DNA of 64,000 bases. It comes from DATFVA01 sp963711455. Lineage in GTDB: Bacteria > Bacteroidota > Ignavibacteria > Ignavibacteriales > Ignavibacteriaceae. The DNA lies in NCBI GenBank assembly GCA_963711455.1, contig CAVQEH010000006.1, forward strand, positions 1,178,001 through 1,242,000, written 5' to 3'. Positions 34,600 through 43,791 of this stretch are shown here, piece after piece. The notes under the pieces are model-generated. The model worked only from the letters and a program-made list of their open reading frames with translations, was not told where the DNA came from and ran no database searches. Positions within the stretch are counted from its first letter, which is position 1. The number at the start of each line of letters is the position of its first letter. A program made the position numbers and the translations under genes.

Positions 34600-34788
34600 T
34601 ACCTGAATTAATTTTATAATAAATTTATTCAGTATAATATTAGGTTGTAATTGTCATAATTCTATCACAAAAGAGTAAAAAAGGAAGTAATAAAAGTGTG
34701 ATTTGGTAAATAGATCACATATCTTATTTAGTATGAATGAACCTATATTTAAAAGTTAATAAATGCGATTTGTGATTTTAAACATCAG

Positions 34789-34813
34789 GCTGTCTAAAGT
34801 ACTCATAGACAGC
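34789..34813 (-). terminator. Hairpin in the msrAB upstream gap, weak
   Basis: An 8-bp stem GCTGTCTA / TAGACAGC with a 9-base loop lies about 50 bp past the stop of the 34865 gene; only a short T run follows on the minus strand. Confidence 0.4.
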
Positions 34814-34864
34814 TTGATTCAAAGATGGGATCAAAAATTATATGAATGAATTGAATACTTTTCT

Positions 34865-36253
34865 TTAAAAGCGGAGAGCAAGTCCAATACCCAGGCCGAA
34901 ATAATTTGAAATGTCTCCTTCAGTTATAACGTCTATGAAATTACCGAATGTTACATTTAATGATACAATTCCTGAAAACATATTATTTGTCTTAGAATAA
35001 CTGCCCGTTTGATCATAATTATAAAACTCCTGGTTTCCCTGTAAATCAGTGAGTGTTTCAGGAATTCTAATATTATAATCAAATTTAATAAATGACATTT
35101 CATAACCTACCCCAAGCTTAATATGAAATGCCTGTGTAAAATAAAGAATAGGTACTAAAAGTTTTGCTGATGCCGAATAGGAAGAGGAATTATTCTTTTC
35201 AAGAAATGCTTTGGTATCTATATACTGACCTACACTGGAAGCGCTTCTGGTATAAAATACTTTTCCAAAAGGAGGGTCGAAATCAATATTATTTAAAGTG
35301 AATCCTAATTCCGCATCTAGATATGAAAATGAAGTGTATTCTTTTTTAAATGGAATCTGATAACCCACAAATATATCAAACAATTTTTTGGTGTTATAAT
35401 CTATCTTGGTATGAATATCTCTTTCTATATCAGGATTAGTTACAGAATAATAAGATGTGGAAATATCTTTACTTCCAGTGGTTTTAAAAATATAATTAAC
35501 AGGATAATAAAACACTTCTGCTATGAAATTATTTAAGATATAAAAGTCATTCTTATAAATATCCTGAGCAATTTCATTTGGCTCAATATTCATTTTCCGA
35601 TTAAAGAATTTTTCTGCAGGATCAAAGAAATACCAGTAGGTATTCATTTCATCCATTAAGGTAAGCTTTTCTTCGCGAGTCATTTTATCAAGATTTTTGT
35701 GTTCAGAATTGAAATGATCGAATTTTCTATCAATTTCCCCGTTTAGTTTAAGTGAATAGTCTTTTGTAGAATCATACGGTTCACTTTTATCAGTAAAGCT
35801 AATAAAGACAAAATAGTTTTGTTCATTCCTGTCAATTTTAATATTTGGGTCGATATGTATTTCTTTATTGTATTCTGCGAAAAAATCATAAAGGCAGGAG
35901 ACCATAGCATTCTCTTTAATATTAACATAATTTTGTTCTTCAATCTTTTTTTTCTGCTCAATTGCAAAATTATTCTTTATCTTTTTGTAAAGATTTGATA
36001 ATGCCTGAAAGAAATTTGCCTGAGGTTTTAGGATGTTGTGATTTATCCTCAGGTCCAGATATTTCAGATAATAATAAATAAGTGCAGGATGAAGCAATGC
36101 ATCCTGTTTTAAATTTACTTCTGCCTGCTCAAGTCCCTGCTGATTATTTTTTATTCCATTCGGAATGAAATCCTTAAATAATTTTGTGTAATGCATGTTC
36201 TGTGAAAATATAATTGAAGAACATACAAATAAGAGTAGTAATATCTTCTTCAT
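34865..36253 (-). CDS. Hypothetical exported, probably outer-membrane barrel protein
   Basis: A 462-residue protein with a signal peptide (1-17, ending SIIFSQ). The first ~170 residues are helical and charged (NLYKKIKNNFAIEQKKKIEEQ); the second half alternates aromatic and polar residues and ends GLGIGLALRF, with the terminal Phe typical of outer-membrane beta-barrels. I do not recognise the family. It is in tandem with the transglutaminase-like genes upstream but separated by 91 bp. Confidence 0.6.
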   Translation of the reverse strand: MKKILLLLFVCSSIIFSQNMHYTKLFKDFIPNGIKNNQQGLEQAEVNLKQDALLHPALIYYYLKYLDLRINHNILKPQANFFQALSNLYKKIKNNFAIEQKKKIEEQNYVNIKENAMVSCLYDFFAEYNKEIHIDPNIKIDRNEQNYFVFISFTDKSEPYDSTKDYSLKLNGEIDRKFDHFNSEHKNLDKMTREEKLTLMDEMNTYWYFFDPAEKFFNRKMNIEPNEIAQDIYKNDFYILNNFIAEVFYYPVNYIFKTTGSKDISTSYYSVTNPDIERDIHTKIDYNTKKLFDIFVGYQIPFKKEYTSFSYLDAELGFTLNNIDFDPPFGKVFYTRSASSVGQYIDTKAFLEKNNSSSYSASAKLLVPILYFTQAFHIKLGVGYEMSFIKFDYNIRIPETLTDLQGNQEFYNYDQTGSYSKTNNMFSGIVSLNVTFGNFIDVITEGDISNYFGLGIGLALRF

Positions 36254-36344
36254 TATGTAAACCGATAAAATTTGTTATAAAATATAGTCTGAATTATTTA
36301 ATTACGTTAAGATGTTGTCACCCTTGTGAAAAATCCTTTTAATA

Positions 36345-38261
36345 TTATTTTTTGATTAAGACAACCTGCGACCTGTCTGCTTTGACTACCTTTTCAAGGA
36401 AATTCCTGTAGTCATCATATTTTTCGGGAGCTATACTGTAATTTTTTATCTCAAAAAGCCGGGTAAATAATAACGTGCCGTCTCCTTTATCAATGGATTT
36501 TGAAATAAATTTACCGAATGAAGTTTCAATATTTTCTTCTTTCGGCAAAGCTTCTGTTTTATAATGATCCGGCAGAAAATATTTTACAGAATCAATATCG
36601 ATGAAGGGATAATCGTACCTCACCGGTGATATTTTATTTAATACTTTTTCAGGAACGAACGTCCGTCTTTCCATTAGGCATGGATTCAAGAATATTCTGC
36701 TGCCTGAAAGCGATGCATACCGAATAAGTGTAACTGAACCCTTCATTGTCATTTCTTTTGAACTATCATTTCTGCTTTTAAAAGAATAATCATTAAGCTT
36801 TATTTCGGGAACTTTAAAGAACTTTTTTAACCATTTCTCCTGTACTCTTGGAGTTAAATTATCTGTAACTGACAGAACATAGTCATGCTGATCTCCAAAC
36901 CATTTTGCATTTATATCAACTTCCGCCCTTCCGCTTGAATTTAATTTAACAATACAGTTCCTCTGCTGGACATTATATTCAGGTTTAGTCTCAGGTGTCC
37001 TCACGATCACTCCGCCAACCGGGGTTACCATAAGTGCATTCCTGTTTTCATTGCTCCATCCAATGCTTCCTACAGGCATATCCTGACTTGTACATTCAAG
37101 CCATATAGTATCGTTTTCCAGCGGAACACAAACTATAACATGATTAAACTGATCACTTGGAAAGTCAGTTATTATAGGTCTTTTATCGCCATTATCAATT
37201 AATGCTGGATAAGCTGTTATACCCGCAGCTTTCAGAATAGAAACCATATAATTTGATAATGCTTTGCAATCACCGTACATGTTAGTATGAACATATTCAG
37301 CATCAAACGGCTGCCATCCTCCAATGCCAAGCTGAACACTCACATAGCGTGTACGCGACTGCATAAATTTATATAACGATTTTATTTTTTCTTTATCAGT
37401 CTTTAAATTCTTTAATAATGCATTTATATCCAGCACAGCATCTTCAGGCAAATTATCTTTTTCTTTACTGAGTAAATAATACCACAAACCAAAGTCCTTC
37501 CATGATGCCATATTTCCTTTAAAGCCATCCATACTAAATTCTGATGGAGCGATTCTGACAACAGTTGCCAGGTCTTCAATATCTTCATTTAATTCTTCGT
37601 CTGTAAGTTTTATAAGATTTCCGGATTTCCATGAGTAAATCCGGTGTTTAAATTCATTGCCGGTATCAGGCTTAACTGAATCGCGGTTACACCAGTACCT
37701 GAGATTATAATCTTCAGGAACAGATACTTTAAAGCTTGTAAACTCAACCGGATCGGAATTATACCTTGAATACCAGGATGGAAAATTAAGGAAGCCATCA
37801 TATTTTATCTCGTAAGTATATTCAACCGTATATGGATACTTATCATAATAAAGTTCCGCCAGCTTAACCCGATTATCATTATACAAAGAATAGTCTCCGA
37901 AATCGCTGTAATCCTGCATGTCACGACTTTCTAAATCGCGTACCTCTTCCCCATCTTTATCATAAATTTTCCCTTCAAAGCTGGTAATCTCTCTAAAATT
38001 ATCATACCATACCTGCAGTTGACCATAATCCTGTTTATTTTTTTTAAAAATAGTAACTGCCTTTGTTACCCTTTCAACAGCCTCGCTTTCATTGTATATC
38101 TCAAAGTAAACCGTCCTATCTCGGATTACCGCTCCGGCATCTTCCGATAATTCGTGAGGAATATTTTTAACAGAATATTTATTGGCATCATTCCCCGCCT
38201 TCAGTATAATTACAGGGAAAAGAATAAATATTAAAGCAAGGGACACTCTTCCAGTATTCAT
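36345..38261 (-). CDS. DUF3857 / transglutaminase-like exported protein (active-type)
   Basis: A 638-residue exported protein (signal peptide about 1-22). The N-terminal part (about 50-250) is a DUF3857 beta-sandwich (YTVEYTYEIKYDGFLNFPSW). The central transglutaminase-like core (about 280-410) shows a full triad: Cys in YGDCKALSNYMV, His in FNHVIVCVP, and an acidic residue in LECTSQD. The C-terminal part is a beta-rich DUF. Such proteins are thought to act on peptides or proteins in the periplasm; the reaction is unknown. Its ATG shares a base with the stop of the upstream paralogue. Confidence 0.82.
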   Translation of the reverse strand: MNTGRVSLALIFILFPVIILKAGNDANKYSVKNIPHELSEDAGAVIRDRTVYFEIYNESEAVERVTKAVTIFKKNKQDYGQLQVWYDNFREITSFEGKIYDKDGEEVRDLESRDMQDYSDFGDYSLYNDNRVKLAELYYDKYPYTVEYTYEIKYDGFLNFPSWYSRYNSDPVEFTSFKVSVPEDYNLRYWCNRDSVKPDTGNEFKHRIYSWKSGNLIKLTDEELNEDIEDLATVVRIAPSEFSMDGFKGNMASWKDFGLWYYLLSKEKDNLPEDAVLDINALLKNLKTDKEKIKSLYKFMQSRTRYVSVQLGIGGWQPFDAEYVHTNMYGDCKALSNYMVSILKAAGITAYPALIDNGDKRPIITDFPSDQFNHVIVCVPLENDTIWLECTSQDMPVGSIGWSNENRNALMVTPVGGVIVRTPETKPEYNVQQRNCIVKLNSSGRAEVDINAKWFGDQHDYVLSVTDNLTPRVQEKWLKKFFKVPEIKLNDYSFKSRNDSSKEMTMKGSVTLIRYASLSGSRIFLNPCLMERRTFVPEKVLNKISPVRYDYPFIDIDSVKYFLPDHYKTEALPKEENIETSFGKFISKSIDKGDGTLLFTRLFEIKNYSIAPEKYDDYRNFLEKVVKADRSQVVLIKK

Positions 38262-40288
38262 TAGTTGCCTTTTGAATTTACAACATCAGAAGTTTTATCG
38301 CTTTGATTTTCTTTTTTACCTATAACCAGCATCTCAGATTCGGCAGCGATCATTTCGGAGTAATAGTATTTGAGTCTTGAATAATAGGAAGGTTCAATCC
38401 TCGACTCATTTATATCTGATTTGCATACAATCTGAATCTTATTATCTGCCGCCTGTATAGAACGTTTATAAGAAGTTTTATTGCTAATTACAAAATGTTT
38501 GTTTTCATACTTCTCCTTAAGCTCATACCCATCAGGTAATGTAATATTTGTAACCATTGTTTCGCTGCGGGGATATGCATAGTCAACCGGGAATTGTCTT
38601 TTTGAATCTTTAAATGGTGTATCTGTTAAACGATTAATTATATTCGGATTCAGATAGAGTAAATCACCTCCCTGCTGAGAATAACCTGCTGAAGAAACCC
38701 AGGCTTTAATTTTAAGAGGCAAATTGATGTCATCCTTATTAATTATTTCAATAGAATCTATATTAAGCCCTAAAGATTCTGTCTTCAACATATCTTTAAC
38801 CAACTCAGTTTCCGATTTATCTTTCAAATCTTTTCTTAAGGAAAGACTTTGATATATTCCATAAGAAGACTCAATACCAGAATTAATGGAACCATCTTTA
38901 TTCACATTTAAATTAACAACGCTTTTTTCAATATCAGCTACAGGTAATGTCAGAAACACCCATTCGGGTTTTCCGGGTTTAATAACAAGAGCTTTAACAT
39001 TGAGTATCTTGTCCGGCATTACATCGAGCGGTCTTAAAGGATCAGTAGCATCAATGAAATATGTTTTTGTACCGATTACTACTCTGGCAATAGTTAAATT
39101 AAACTGAGTAAGGATAGGATATAAATCCTGAATTTTACCATTACCTCTTGTACTTAATATTACAGGGTCACCGTTTATTCCAGCACTCTTTAACATTGAT
39201 AGAAGAAGAAATGTAATTTCCGCAGAGTTTCCCTTTTTGTATTCCAGAACATCATCAACATCGTTTTCTGCAAAAACCCTTTGTTCTTTGTTCCATACAA
39301 CTGATTTTGTGATCCAGTTGTATATTGCATTGAGTTTCTCTTCAGGAGTAGTTAAACCCTTGATAATTTCATCAGTAATATCTTCAACATCACCAGTTAC
39401 ATCAATTTTATCTTCAAAAGAATCAAGTTCAAGAAGTCTATTTACAACTGTCTGCCAGTCCTGCAAAACCTTTTTGGTTCCGTACCCGAAGAATGAATAA
39501 CCGGCAAGTTGTGCCTGAACTTTATTCTGATAATCTTCAATTGTAGTTATATAAGGTTCATCCCTTAAAGCGGGGACAAAATGAACAGCCAGCCTGTATT
39601 GGATACACTTTACAGGATTTGCCCCAAGAAACGTAGAGGCCTTCCCCCTGAACATTTCTTTAACGTCGGAATTATCCTGTATGTACCAGGGTTGAAAGCC
39701 CGAGGTGACAAAAGCGTATGAAATAGCTTCCGGGGCAATTACTTTGTACTCGCTCCAGATTACAGGTTCATCCCATTGAAAAGTCCAGTCCCTCAAATAG
39801 TAAATGCTTGTTGAAATAATTTTATACCTGACGTCTATAATGCAACCTGGTTTTAAAGCGGGCATTGTAAATTTATACCTGGTATATTTATCCGAGACCT
39901 CTTCCTCAAAAACGTCACTGTTGTCAAGTTCATTCTGAACTATTTCATTGTTTTTATTGAGCGAATAAGTGATGGCTTCAAGGTCTGACAATCTTTCAGT
40001 ATTATCATAAGTGTACAGGGTAATTTTGTGTGTTCCCCAGTCATATCCTTTTTCATTTAAAATTTTAATTCTTAAATGTCTCTGAAAAACGATATCCAGG
40101 TCATCATTAAATTTTGATTCGCCATAATCATAAAGAATTACTGCAGTAGCATTAGAATCATCAGGGAAAGATGTCATAAGCAAATCTTCCAGAGGAACTT
40201 TTCCCCATTCAACCTTAGCTTCCTGAGCAAAAGAGAATCCAACCAGTAAAAAAATAAAAAGCGCAAATGATGTGAGTAATCTGTACAT
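38261..40288 (-). CDS. DUF3857 / transglutaminase-like exported protein (lacking catalytic residues)
   Basis: A 675-residue exported paralogue (signal peptide MYRLLTSFALFIFLLVGFS...). DUF3857 is at about 45-260 and the transglutaminase fold at about 295-430. At the places of the catalytic Cys and His it has YKKGNSAEI and FNLTIARV, so Ser and Leu replace them; only the Asp in FIDATDP remains. It is therefore probably a pseudoenzyme. ATG 40288 is chosen because GGGAG lies 6 bp before it; a TTG at 40303 would add five residues before the signal peptide. It overlaps the active-type gene by one base, suggesting a complex. Confidence 0.82.
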   Translation of the reverse strand: MYRLLTSFALFIFLLVGFSFAQEAKVEWGKVPLEDLLMTSFPDDSNATAVILYDYGESKFNDDLDIVFQRHLRIKILNEKGYDWGTHKITLYTYDNTERLSDLEAITYSLNKNNEIVQNELDNSDVFEEEVSDKYTRYKFTMPALKPGCIIDVRYKIISTSIYYLRDWTFQWDEPVIWSEYKVIAPEAISYAFVTSGFQPWYIQDNSDVKEMFRGKASTFLGANPVKCIQYRLAVHFVPALRDEPYITTIEDYQNKVQAQLAGYSFFGYGTKKVLQDWQTVVNRLLELDSFEDKIDVTGDVEDITDEIIKGLTTPEEKLNAIYNWITKSVVWNKEQRVFAENDVDDVLEYKKGNSAEITFLLLSMLKSAGINGDPVILSTRGNGKIQDLYPILTQFNLTIARVVIGTKTYFIDATDPLRPLDVMPDKILNVKALVIKPGKPEWVFLTLPVADIEKSVVNLNVNKDGSINSGIESSYGIYQSLSLRKDLKDKSETELVKDMLKTESLGLNIDSIEIINKDDINLPLKIKAWVSSAGYSQQGGDLLYLNPNIINRLTDTPFKDSKRQFPVDYAYPRSETMVTNITLPDGYELKEKYENKHFVISNKTSYKRSIQAADNKIQIVCKSDINESRIEPSYYSRLKYYYSEMIAAESEMLVIGKKENQSDKTSDVVNSKGN

Positions 40289-40632
40289 TTCTGCTCCCTT
40301 CAAATGTGTGGATTAAATTGTATGATATACAGGATGGTATTAAATTATTAATGATATTTCCCGCTACTATTTTCTTCCTGTTAATCCCCACTAACGAGGC
40401 TTTATTTTATTACTGTAAAGTTAGTGCAATAAAAAAAAATTATCAAGAAATAATTTAACATAATAGCATTTTGTTTTCTTTTAATAAATGATCTCCGAAA
40501 ATGATAATCCCGAAAATTATACTAAATTTATTTTAAAATTCTTCGACGATAATAAATAGGGGGAAAAAAAATTTGGTTCCTTATTTGAAATAATAAATTT
40601 TATTATCGAAGTATAAATTATTGTATAGTTAA
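40289..40632. other. Divergent intergenic region
   Basis: Very AT-rich, 344 bp, between the transglutaminase-like operon and a small plus-strand gene. It should contain both promoters. No further gene or clear hairpin is seen. Confidence 0.35.
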
Positions 40633-40908
40633 ATGTGGTATTACTCATTTATTTCAGTATCAGATAATTCTTCAAGTAAACTTCCCCAAAAAATTCAGGC
40701 TTTAATCCAGGTATTAAACCGTTCTGAGAATCTTAAAGGGATAGAAATTTTAAGAAATAACAAAATCGGAGTTCATGGTATTTTATTCAATTTTTATATA
40801 CCCGAGCCACAATTTCTTTTAGTTAAATTATTATTCCCGGACCTGAAATTTGTACCTTCTTCTGAACCTGATATGAATGAAGTGGAAGTTGTTTTTAACA
40901 GTAAATAA
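40633..40908 (+). CDS. Small hypothetical protein
   Basis: A 91-residue soluble protein I cannot assign. It has a helical N-terminal half (KLPQKIQALIQVLNRSENL) and strands GIEILRNNKIGVHGILFNFY. No strong ribosome site precedes the ATG. The amino-acid composition and the lack of any overlapping gene make it plausible. Confidence 0.5.
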   Translation: MWYYSFISVSDNSSSKLPQKIQALIQVLNRSENLKGIEILRNNKIGVHGILFNFYIPEPQFLLVKLLFPDLKFVPSSEPDMNEVEVVFNSK

Positions 40909-40932
40909 AAACTGACGGAATTATATTCAGAA

Positions 40933-40957
40933 AAGTCCTAAAGAACTTTAAAGACTT
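40933..40957 (-). terminator. Weak hairpin between convergent genes
   Basis: AAGTCTTTAAAG and CTTTAGGACTT can pair with one bulge, followed by TTTTC on the minus strand, between the small plus-strand gene and the SDR gene. Confidence 0.35.
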
Positions 40958-40968
40958 AGACTGGTAAA

Positions 40969-41826
40969 TTAACCACCTGTTGCAAAGCCGGGATAAAGAG
41001 TCATTCCTCCGTCAACAAAGATGCTTGTGCCGTTTATATAATCGGCCTGATCTGACGCCAGCCAGGCAGCTACCCTGCCGATGTCTTCAACTTCGCCTAT
41101 TCTCCTGTAAGGAATTAATTCCATTAATTTGTTGTACGCTTCCTGAGTACTCCATACGGCAGTATTTATCGGGGTTCTTATGGCACCGGGACAAATGCTA
41201 TTCACCCTTATTCTGAATGGTGCAACCTCCTGTGCAATAGTTTTCATTAACATCATTATCCCTCCTTTGGATGCGGCATAGTTTGCGTGTCCGGCCCACG
41301 GAATAACTTCATGTACAGAACTGATATGTATTATTTTTCCTGCTGCAACGGAAATTTCTTTTTTAACACCTCTTCTCTTAAATTCTTTTATTGCTTCACG
41401 TGCGCACAAAAACTGCCCTGTTAAATTTACACCAATAACTTTATTCCACTGATCAAGTGTCATTTTTTCGAAAGGTGAATCCCTTTGCAGACCGGCGTTA
41501 TTAATGAGAATGTCTATCGTTCCGAATTCCTTAATTGTTTCATTGAACATTTGAATAACTTCATCTTCATTGCTTACATCGGCTTTAAATGCAAATGATT
41601 TTACTCCTTCTTTCTTTAATTCATCAACAAGCTGATTTGCAGAATCCGGATTGGTAACATAATTAATAACAACATCAGCACCGGCTCTTGCCAGTTCTCT
41701 TGCAATTCCTTTTCCTATACCGGAATTTGCCCCGGTAACCAATGCCTTTTGTCCCGGCAGTATTTTAGGTGCTTTGCTTTCAGGAATTTCAACTTTAGGT
41801 AAATTATTCTCTACATCATTTGACAT
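40969..41826 (-). CDS. Short-chain dehydrogenase/reductase, glucose 1-dehydrogenase-like
   Basis: A 285-residue classical SDR. The cofactor loop is TGANSGIGKG (about 33-42), NNAG is in ILINNAGLQRDSP, the catalytic Ser is in IIHISSVHEV and the Tyr-Lys pair in ANYAASKGG. A charged N-terminal extension of about 25 residues precedes the Rossmann fold. It resembles glucose 1-dehydrogenase-type SDRs, but the substrate cannot be told. It is a single-gene unit. Confidence 0.85.
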   Translation of the reverse strand: MSNDVENNLPKVEIPESKAPKILPGQKALVTGANSGIGKGIARELARAGADVVINYVTNPDSANQLVDELKKEGVKSFAFKADVSNEDEVIQMFNETIKEFGTIDILINNAGLQRDSPFEKMTLDQWNKVIGVNLTGQFLCAREAIKEFKRRGVKKEISVAAGKIIHISSVHEVIPWAGHANYAASKGGIMMLMKTIAQEVAPFRIRVNSICPGAIRTPINTAVWSTQEAYNKLMELIPYRRIGEVEDIGRVAAWLASDQADYINGTSIFVDGGMTLYPGFATGG

Positions 41827-42010
41827 CTTAACCTCATTAATTTATTTCATATTTTGTTTTGTTAAGCTACAATTTTATGCATAAATGAAGTTGGGGACGA
41901 ATCACATGATCAGAAATTGAGATTATCCAAATCTAAAAATCATTCGTAAAATATTAGGATATTTTATGTGAAGGATGGTACATAATCAGTAGGGTTATAG
42001 GTTTCAGCAA

Positions 42011-42045
42011 AATAAAAAAGCCCTAAAACAATTTGTTTTAAGGCT
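42011..42045 (-). terminator. Rho-independent terminator after the CAT-anticodon tRNA
   Basis: A 12-bp stem (42019-42045, one G-U pair) with a 3-base loop, followed by TTTTTTATTTT on the minus strand, 8 bp past the tRNA 3' end. Confidence 0.88.
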
Positions 42046-42052
42046 TTTAGAG

Positions 42053-42126
42053 TGGGCCCAGATGGACTTGAACCACCGACCCTCTGATTATGAGTCAGAT
42101 GCTCTAACCAACTGAGCTATGGGCCC
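42053..42126 (-). tRNA. tRNA with CAT anticodon (elongator Met or Ile2)
   Basis: Acceptor GGGCCCA pairs with TGGGCCC, the anticodon loop CTCATAA gives CAT, and D- and T-arms are intact. CAT is shared by elongator Met, initiator Met and lysidine-modified Ile2; the paired first acceptor position argues against an initiator. The two remaining identities cannot be separated by eye. Confidence 0.9.
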
Positions 42127-42219
42127 AAAGAATTAAGTATTTAAAGATAAACCGTAAGTTATACTTTCACAATTTCAAAAACTTTCTAAAAAGCATTCTC
42201 GCTGGTAAAATCATACTTT

Positions 42220-42347
42220 TAGAAACACACCGAACCCTCAGACATGGTAAATAATTGACCTGGCTGAATACTCTAACCAATCCGTCCCGACTTTGTCGGG
42301 ACGAGACCTCGGCACGCTGTAAGTGTGACGGGCTGAGCTATGGGCCC
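42220..42347 (-). pseudogene. Broken tRNA copy interrupted in the D-loop
   Basis: On the minus strand GGGCCCATAGCTCAG (42347-42333) equals the 5' end of the intact tRNA at 42053-42126. Then 52 unrelated bases follow, and TTGGTTAGAG (42280-42271) resumes the tRNA sequence exactly. Beyond that the copy is decayed: the anticodon arm is unrecognisable, a CTGAGGG-TTCGGTG remnant persists, and the acceptor 3' half is gone. It is a dead duplicate of its neighbour. Confidence 0.7.
42281..42332. mobile_element. 52-bp palindromic insertion in the tRNA remnant
   Basis: The insert contains a perfect hairpin CGTCCCGA-N5-TCGGGACG (42283-42303), and its outer ends read CCGTC and GACGG, a 5-bp inverted pair. 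It interrupts the D-loop with no flanking duplication visible. It looks like a miniature repeat sequence; whether it is mobile is a guess. Confidence 0.4.
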
Positions 42348-42431
42348 AAATTTTTAGTGCGTAAAAATAATACTAATCATTTCTTTTTGCAATGATTTTA
42401 TATTCTTAATGTAATTTTTCTGTCCGCTTTT

Positions 42432-43175
42432 TTATTGACCGTAATATTTGTACACATATTGTATCACACCAACAGGCTTATCATCTTCATTGAATCTATG
42501 TTCTTCCAGCACATTTCCTTTTGGACCATATTTATATTCATACCTGTAAAGCATACTGCCACCCTCTTTATACGTTGTGGCAGATTTTGTTTTACCGTCA
42601 TCATAATAATCGTATTCTATTTTATACTCAAGCTTCCCGCTTTCATCAAACCAGTTTTCTTCAATTAACTTTTGGTCATCGTCATATTTATAGATATAAT
42701 ACTTTTCTAATTTATCATTCAAGTTATAACGTACGGATTTTATTTTATTCCCGTATTCATTGTATTCATATAAGTATTTCTTGTCGGGCTTATTGTCGGG
42801 TGTGTAACGGATAGTCTGAATCCTGAAATTCTTTTTATCGTAATTATATCTGTATGTGTTATCAACCTGGCTGTTTTTACCATAAATGATTGTCTCGTTC
42901 ATTGTACCGTCAGGATTGTAATTAATTGTAGACAATTTCTCCCCGTTAATCAGTTTTCCATCTTCATCATAATCAAAGCTAATTTTGTCTATGCTTTTAA
43001 TTGATTGGTTTTTTATTAATTCCCGTTCTGTTTCTTCTAAGGATTTTATTGGCGGTTTACTGGCCTTTGTCTCAATTTTTTTTGTTCTCCCAACATTCTT
43101 GCTTGAAGAACACCCAAACCATGTAACAACTGATATTAAAAGAATTAAAATTATTTTTAATATTCTGAAGTTCAT
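42432..43175 (-). CDS. Lipoprotein with YD-like repeats, unknown function
   Basis: A 247-residue lipoprotein: signal with lipobox VVTWFGCSS, a Lys/Ser linker, then about seven repeats of roughly 22 residues with the pattern YRYNYDKKN / YLYEYNEYGNKIKSVRYN / YIYKYDDDQKLIEENW, resembling RHS/YD-type or MORN-like beta-hairpins. It likely sits in the outer membrane or periplasm and binds a protein or sugar. A second repeat lipoprotein gene lies 54 bp upstream. Confidence 0.7.
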   Translation of the reverse strand: MNFRILKIILILLISVVTWFGCSSSKNVGRTKKIETKASKPPIKSLEETERELIKNQSIKSIDKISFDYDEDGKLINGEKLSTINYNPDGTMNETIIYGKNSQVDNTYRYNYDKKNFRIQTIRYTPDNKPDKKYLYEYNEYGNKIKSVRYNLNDKLEKYYIYKYDDDQKLIEENWFDESGKLEYKIEYDYYDDGKTKSATTYKEGGSMLYRYEYKYGPKGNVLEEHRFNEDDKPVGVIQYVYKYYGQ

Positions 43176-43229
43176 TAGAGCCAGAGATAAATTATAAATA
43201 TGTTAAATATAAATGTCTCAGCGATAGAA

Positions 43230-43769
43230 TTAAAGTGGTAAATGCCGAATTGTTGAATCTGATTTTAAAGTGGAATCAACTAAAGTTGAATCAATAAAAG
43301 TAGAATCAAACAGAGTTCCTGTTGAATCGTAGGATTTCCAGATGCTGTCTCTTTCTCCAAGATGAAAATATCCTATCTGTTTCAACGTACTGTCTGGATA
43401 GTACCAGCACCATTTGCCTTCAGGTTTATCATCCTCAAAATTCCCTGATGATTCAACTGTTCCATTCTCATAAAAATATTTCCATTCACCTTCGTTGTGG
43501 TTATTTTTCATCTGCCCGGACATCAATAAATTTCCGTTAGGATAATATGATTTAAAGTTACCTTCCTTCCTTCCATTCACAACATCGAACTCAATTTTGA
43601 AGCTATCGATGTCCCCTTTCCAGTTTCCGTTAAAAAGTTCTTTTGTGCCCGGTTTATAGATGAGTGAGTCAATTTTAATATATTTTTTTTCCTTCCTCGT
43701 GGAATCTGAACATGAAGAGAGAGAAATAATAAAAGGAAATAAAAATAATATTAAAAATAATTTATTGAT
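43230..43769 (-). CDS. MORN-repeat lipoprotein with no standard start codon
   Basis: MORN-type repeats (EGNFKSYYPNGNLLMSG, EGEWKYFYENGTVESSG, EGKWCWYYPDSTLKQIG) fill the middle, and a Ser/Thr/Asp-rich tail follows. A GTG at 43580 would cut off coding sequence: the same frame stays open to 43799 and encodes a textbook lipoprotein signal, NKLFLILFLFPFII then LSSCSDS. No ATG, GTG or TTG precedes that signal in frame. An ATC at 43769 stands exactly where Met would be expected (ATC-NKLF), with AGAAAG upstream. Either a rare ATC start or a G-to-C change is present. The upstream HIT gene ends just before it. Confidence 0.65.
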   Translation of the reverse strand: MNKLFLILFLFPFIISLSSCSDSTRKEKKYIKIDSLIYKPGTKELFNGNWKGDIDSFKIEFDVVNGRKEGNFKSYYPNGNLLMSGQMKNNHNEGEWKYFYENGTVESSGNFEDDKPEGKWCWYYPDSTLKQIGYFHLGERDSIWKSYDSTGTLFDSTFIDSTLVDSTLKSDSTIRHLPL

Positions 43770-43791
43770 CGAATTATTCTTTCTGCAATAA

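Noticed and set aside
42281..42332. Self-splicing or archaeal-type tRNA intron in the CAT tRNA copy
   Set aside because: The site is in the D-loop, the insert is too short for a group I intron, and the 3' half of the tRNA is decayed.
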